Shown: positions 60,641 to 64,000 of the stretch, piece by piece
How the letters are laid out: each line of letters begins with the position of its first letter
How positions within the stretch are numbered: the stretch's first letter is position 1
From: Citrobacter youngae
GTDB lineage: Bacteria; Pseudomonadota; Gammaproteobacteria; Enterobacterales; Enterobacteriaceae
Assembly (NCBI RefSeq): GCF_003818115.1
Contig: NZ_RPOI01000001.1
Coordinates: forward strand, 1 to 64,000
Length of the DNA: 64,000 nucleotides
Direction of reading: 5' to 3'
Program-made: the position numbers and the translations under genes
The notes under the pieces: model-generated
What the model was told of the DNA's origin: nothing
The model's input: the letters and a program-made list of their open reading frames with translations, nothing else
Database searches by the model: none

Positions 60641-61696
60641 ATGCGCAAAATCATACATGTCGATATGGACTGCTTTTTCGCGGCGGTGGAGATGCGTGAT
60701 AATCCCGCCCTGCGTGACATTCCCATTGCCATTGGCGGTAGTCGTGAACGCCGGGGAGTTATCAGCACGGCCAATTATCCGGCGCGTAAATTTGGCGTGC
60801 GCAGCGCGATGCCAACCGGAATGGCGTTAAAGCTGTGCCCGCATCTTACCCTGTTACCCGGTCGTTACGAGGCTTACAAAGAGGCCTCTCGCCAGATTCA
60901 GGCGATCTTCTCCCGCTACACCTCACTCATCGAACCGCTTTCGCTGGATGAAGCCTACCTGGATGTCACCGACAGCATTCATTGCCACGGCTCCGCGACG
61001 CTGATCGCCCAGGAGATCCGCCAGACGATCTTCAACGAACTACAGCTCACCGCCTCTGCCGGGATTGCGCCGGTTAAATTCCTGGCAAAAATCGCCTCCG
61101 ATCTCAATAAACCCAACGGGCAATATGTGATAACCCCTGCTGATGTCCCTGAATTTCTCAAAACGTTGCCGTTGGGGAAAATTCCCGGCGTCGGCAAAGT
61201 CTCCGCCGCTAAGCTGGAATCAATGGGATTGCGTACCTGCGAAGATGTTCAAAAATACGACCTGGCTACGCTGCTCAAACGTTTTGGTAAGTTTGGCCGC
61301 GTGTTGTGGGAGCGCAGCCAGGGGATTGACGAGCGGGACGTCAACAACGAGCGGCTGCGTAAATCCGTCGGCGTCGAGCGGACGCTGGCGGAAGATATTC
61401 ATCAGTGGTCAGAGTGCGAAGCGATTATTGAGCGGCTCTATCCTGAACTGGAACGGCGTCTGGCAAAGGTCAAGCCGGATCTGCTGATCGCCCGCCAGGG
61501 GATAAAACTCAAGTTTAATGATTTTCAGCAGACCACGCAGGAGCACGTCTGGCCGCGCTTAAATAAAGACGACTTAATTGCGACGGCACACAAAACCTGG
61601 GAAGCGCGTCGGGGAGGGCGAGGCGTGAGGCTGGTGGGATTACATGTCACGCTGCTCGATCCACAAATAGAAAGGCAGTTATTGTTGGGGCTTTGA
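60641..61696 (+). CDS. dinB: DNA polymerase IV
   Basis: A 351-residue Y-family translesion polymerase. The palm-domain motifs are [12 protein letters not shown] (metal-binding aspartate, about residue 8) and [10 protein letters not shown] (Asp103 and Glu104), with the little-finger domain from about 240. It has the same length as the E. coli protein and is nearly identical. A LexA box controls it. The yafNOP genes that follow in K-12 are missing; a REP element and convergent pepD follow instead. Confidence 0.98.
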   Translation: MRKIIHVDMDCFFAAVEMRDNPALRDIPIAIGGSRERRGVISTANYPARKFGVRSAMPTGMALKLCPHLTLLPGRYEAYKEASRQIQAIFSRYTSLIEPLSLDEAYLDVTDSIHCHGSATLIAQEIRQTIFNELQLTASAGIAPVKFLAKIASDLNKPNGQYVITPADVPEFLKTLPLGKIPGVGKVSAAKLESMGLRTCEDVQKYDLATLLKRFGKFGRVLWERSQGIDERDVNNERLRKSVGVERTLAEDIHQWSECEAIIERLYPELERRLAKVKPDLLIARQGIKLKFNDFQQTTQEHVWPRLNKDDLIATAHKTWEARRGGRGVRLVGLHVTLLDPQIERQLLLGL

Positions 61697-61708
61697 CGTT
61701 GATGTATT

Positions 61709-61784
61709 GCCGGATGGTGGCGTTAAACGCTTTATCCGGCCTACAAATCTGCTTGTAGGCTGGATAAGCACAGCGCCATCCGGC
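61709..61784. repeat. REP/BIME element
   Basis: Two inverted REP units are arranged head to head: GCCGGATGGTGGCGTTAAACG and CGCCATCCGGC, with inner arms CTTTATCCGGCCTAC and GTAGGCTGGATAAGC. It lies between convergent dinB and pepD, the usual non-coding location. Confidence 0.92.
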
Positions 61785-61797
61785 ATTTAGCGCAGAC

Positions 61798-63255
61798 TTA
61801 CTTCGCCGGAATAGACTTCAGCAGTTCAGTCAGAAGCCGCCAGTAGTGGCCGACGCTTTCGATATGAACCTGCTCATCCGGGGAGTGTGGACCGGTGATG
61901 GTTGGACCGATGGAAACCATGTCCATTTCCGGATACGGTTTTTTGAACAGGCCACATTCCAGACCAGCGTGAATGATCTGAATGTTTGGCGTTTTATTGA
62001 ACAGACGCTGATAGGTTTCACGAACCAGGTGCATAACCGGAGAGTTCGCATCCGGCTGCCAGCCTGGATACGCGCCTTTGGCTTCGGTTTTGGCGCCAGC
62101 CAGTTTACCCAGTGAATCCAGCATGCTCACCACGTAGTCTTTACCGCTGTCGATCAGCGAGCGAACCAGACAGTGGATCTGAACATTATCGTCAGTCATG
62201 GTTACCACACCGACGTTCAGCGAGGTTTCTACCACGCCTTTGGCGACGTCAGAATTGCGGATCACACCGTTCGGGGTGGCATTCAGCAGACGAATGAAGC
62301 TATCGCGAGACGAGGTAGTCAGCGCGGCTTTGTCGTTAGTCACGGCATCCAGCAGCAGCGCCAGGTTTTTCTCTTTGGCTTCCAGTTCGTTTTTCAGGAT
62401 TTCCTGGTAGGTGCTGACCAGCGCTTTTAACGCATCAACTTTATCGGCAGCCACGGCGAGGGTGGCGAAGGCTTCACGCGGAATCGCATTGCGCAGCGTA
62501 CCGCCGTTGAAATCAACCAGACGCAGATCCAGCTCTTCAGCGTGGCCTGCCAGGAAACGTACCAGCAGCTTGTTCGCGTTACCGAGACCCACATGGATTT
62601 CGCCGCCGGAGTGGCCGCCTTTCAGGCCTTTTAACGTCAGCTTAAAGCTCTGGAAGCCAGCCGGGATTGCTTCACGGGACAGCGGCAGGTTAGAGGTAAA
62701 GTCGATCCCGCCCGCGCAACCCATATAGATCTCACCTTCTTCTTCTGAGTCGGTGTTGATCAGGATATCCGCTTGCAGCCAGTTCGCCTGCAGACCAAAT
62801 GCGCCGTCCATGCCCGCTTCTTCGGTCATGGTCAGCAGCACTTCCAGCGGACCGTGTGCCACATTGTCATCAGCCAGTACCGCCAGTGCGGACGCCATAC
62901 CGATACCGTTATCTGCACCCAGCGTGGTACCACGGGCTTTTACCCACTCGCCATCAATATAAGGCTGGATCGGATCTTTGGTGAAGTCGTGCACGGTGTC
63001 GTTATTTTTTTGCGGGACCATATCCAGGTGCGCCTGCAAAACGACCGGCTTGCGATTTTCCATGCCAGCGGTAGCGGGTTTACGAATCAGGATATTACCA
63101 ACCTGATCGCGCTCGACGTGGAAACCTTTCTCCTGGGCCCAGCTCAGAATGTGTTCAGCGAGTTGCTCTTCATGGTAGGACGGATGAGGAATAGAACAGA
63201 TTTTGGCAAAAATATCCCACAGCGGTTGCGGGGATAACTGAGACAGTTCAGACAC
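61798..63255 (-). CDS. pepD: Aminoacyl-histidine dipeptidase (peptidase D)
   Basis: A 485-residue zinc M20-family dipeptidase (carnosinase-like) that cleaves unblocked dipeptides. Zinc-ligand motifs are visible: LQAHLDMVP (His80 region), TLGADNGIGMA (Asp), TMTEEAGMDGA (catalytic glutamate and ligand) and the C-terminal HIESVGHYW. It has the E. coli length. I chose GTG 63255 because AGGAGA precedes it at 6 bases and the product then begins SELSQLSPQP as in E. coli. Confidence 0.96.
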   Translation of the reverse strand: MSELSQLSPQPLWDIFAKICSIPHPSYHEEQLAEHILSWAQEKGFHVERDQVGNILIRKPATAGMENRKPVVLQAHLDMVPQKNNDTVHDFTKDPIQPYIDGEWVKARGTTLGADNGIGMASALAVLADDNVAHGPLEVLLTMTEEAGMDGAFGLQANWLQADILINTDSEEEGEIYMGCAGGIDFTSNLPLSREAIPAGFQSFKLTLKGLKGGHSGGEIHVGLGNANKLLVRFLAGHAEELDLRLVDFNGGTLRNAIPREAFATLAVAADKVDALKALVSTYQEILKNELEAKEKNLALLLDAVTNDKAALTTSSRDSFIRLLNATPNGVIRNSDVAKGVVETSLNVGVVTMTDDNVQIHCLVRSLIDSGKDYVVSMLDSLGKLAGAKTEAKGAYPGWQPDANSPVMHLVRETYQRLFNKTPNIQIIHAGLECGLFKKPYPEMDMVSIGPTITGPHSPDEQVHIESVGHYWRLLTELLKSIPAK

Positions 63256-63421
63256 GTTGAGTCTCCTTGGCGATGTCCTGCAAAATTGACTTGCAGGCCA
63301 CGGGGTTAGCGGAATTAAAAAAACCACAAGTCAGGCTTGCGCGATGCGATTGAGAATACCACTTTCTTCGCTGACGGCTAGTATAAAGCATGCAAAAAGA
63401 GGCGCGGATTCCGCGAAACAC

Positions 63422-63450
63422 TGGTTTTTAGTGCGTCAGATCTCTATAAT
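63422..63450 (+). promoter_or_regulatory. Candidate gpt promoter
   Basis: TATAAT at 63445-63450 is a perfect -10 box about 67 bases before the gpt start; a weak -35 (TGGTTT, 63422-63427) lies 17 bases upstream. The 261-base pepD-gpt divergent region holds no gene. Confidence 0.55.
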
Positions 63451-63516
63451 CTCGCGCAACCTGGTTCACCCTCAATTTATTAATTAGCCGTAGATAAACA
63501 GGCTGGGACACTTCAC

Positions 63517-63975
63517 ATGAGCGAAAAATACGTCGTCACCTGGGACATGTTGCAAGTCCATGCACGTAAACTGGCAAGCCGCCTGATGCCTTCTGAACAA
63601 TGGAAAGGCATTATTGCCGTTAGCCGTGGTGGTCTGGTGCCGGGCGCATTACTGGCGCGTGAATTGGGTATTCGCCATGTCGATACCGTATGCATCTCCA
63701 GCTACGATCACGACAACCAGCGCGAACTGAAAGTGCTGAAGCGTGCGGAAGGTGACGGTGAAGGTTTCATCGTGATCGATGACCTGGTAGACACCGGTGG
63801 TACCGCCGTTGCTATCCGTGAAATGTATCCTAAAGCGCATTTCGTCACGATCTTCGCTAAGCCGGCTGGTCGCCCGCTGGTGAATGACTATGTGGTTGAT
63901 ATTCCGCAGGATACCTGGATTGAGCAGCCGTGGGATATGGGCGTGGTATTTGTTCCGCCGATCTCTGGTCGCTAA
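63517..63975 (+). CDS. gpt: Xanthine-guanine phosphoribosyltransferase
   Basis: A 152-residue purine salvage enzyme that makes XMP, GMP and IMP from the bases and PRPP. The PRPP-binding motif is [14 protein letters not shown] (about residues 84-97), with [18 protein letters not shown] near residue 32. It equals the E. coli protein in length and start. It is divergent from pepD; the stop is 25 bases before the window end. Confidence 0.98.
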   Translation: MSEKYVVTWDMLQVHARKLASRLMPSEQWKGIIAVSRGGLVPGALLARELGIRHVDTVCISSYDHDNQRELKVLKRAEGDGEGFIVIDDLVDTGGTAVAIREMYPKAHFVTIFAKPAGRPLVNDYVVDIPQDTWIEQPWDMGVVFVPPISGR

Positions 63976-64000
63976 TCTAAAAAGTTTTCAACGCCCGCAC

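Overview
The window is chromosomal DNA from an enterobacterium close to Escherichia and Salmonella. Many proteins (DnaQ, RnhA, PepD, DinB, GmhA, YafD) look nearly identical to their E. coli K-12 counterparts. The gene order matches the K-12 segment from rrnH through yafB, dnaQ, fadE, lpcA, yafJKL, fhiA/lafU and dinB to gpt, but several K-12 genes (ivy, dinJ-yafQ, yafNOP) are absent. Citrobacter is my best guess for the genus; this is inference from gene content and is not proven.

Bases 1-17600 are a conserved backbone. It begins with the 3' end of a 23S rRNA gene, a 5S rRNA gene and a tRNA-Asp gene. These are followed by dkgB, yafC, an MFS exporter, yafD, yafE, mltD, gloB, yafS, rnhA, dnaQ, a second tRNA-Asp, a Spy/CpxP-like periplasmic protein, yafV, fadE, gmhA, yafJ, yafK and yafL. 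The far end (60641-63975) is backbone again: dinB with a LexA box, a REP element, pepD and gpt.

Bases 17617-59871 hold a complete, apparently intact second flagellar system of the Flag-2 (lateral flagella-like) type. In K-12 only the end genes survive, as fhiA and lafU/mbhA. It is organised in blocks. The export apparatus and switch genes lfhAB-lfiRQPNM lie on the minus strand. The sigma54 activator lafK and lfiEFGHIJ lie on the plus strand. A variable cargo region follows at 31030-38584. Then come lfgAMN on the minus strand and lfgBCDEFGHIJKL-lafW on the plus strand. A ToxR-like regulator pair on the minus strand separates these from the filament and motor genes lafA, lafBCDEF, lafS, lafT and lafU. 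Three good sigma54 (-24/-12) promoters sit before lfiE, lfgB and lafB. Sigma28-like promoters sit before lafA and lfgM. This supports a hierarchy LafK/sigma54, then LafS/sigma28 with anti-sigma LfgM. The switch protein LfiM lacks the usual N-terminal CheY-binding segment, and there are no chemotaxis genes.

The most unusual part is the cargo at 31030-38584. It encodes a TagD-like glycerol-3-phosphate cytidylyltransferase (translationally coupled to lfiJ), a polysaccharide pyruvyl transferase, a GT80 sialyltransferase-like protein, a CDP-glycerol glycerophosphotransferase, a three-module protein (GT2, then GT25, then glycerophosphotransferase) and a FliB-like protein. Together they look like a pathway for a teichoic-acid-like, glycerol-phosphate-containing glycan dedicated to the Flag-2 filament or to a co-regulated surface polymer. 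The AT-rich composition of 31442-34993, compared with its GC-rich flanks, suggests it was acquired separately.
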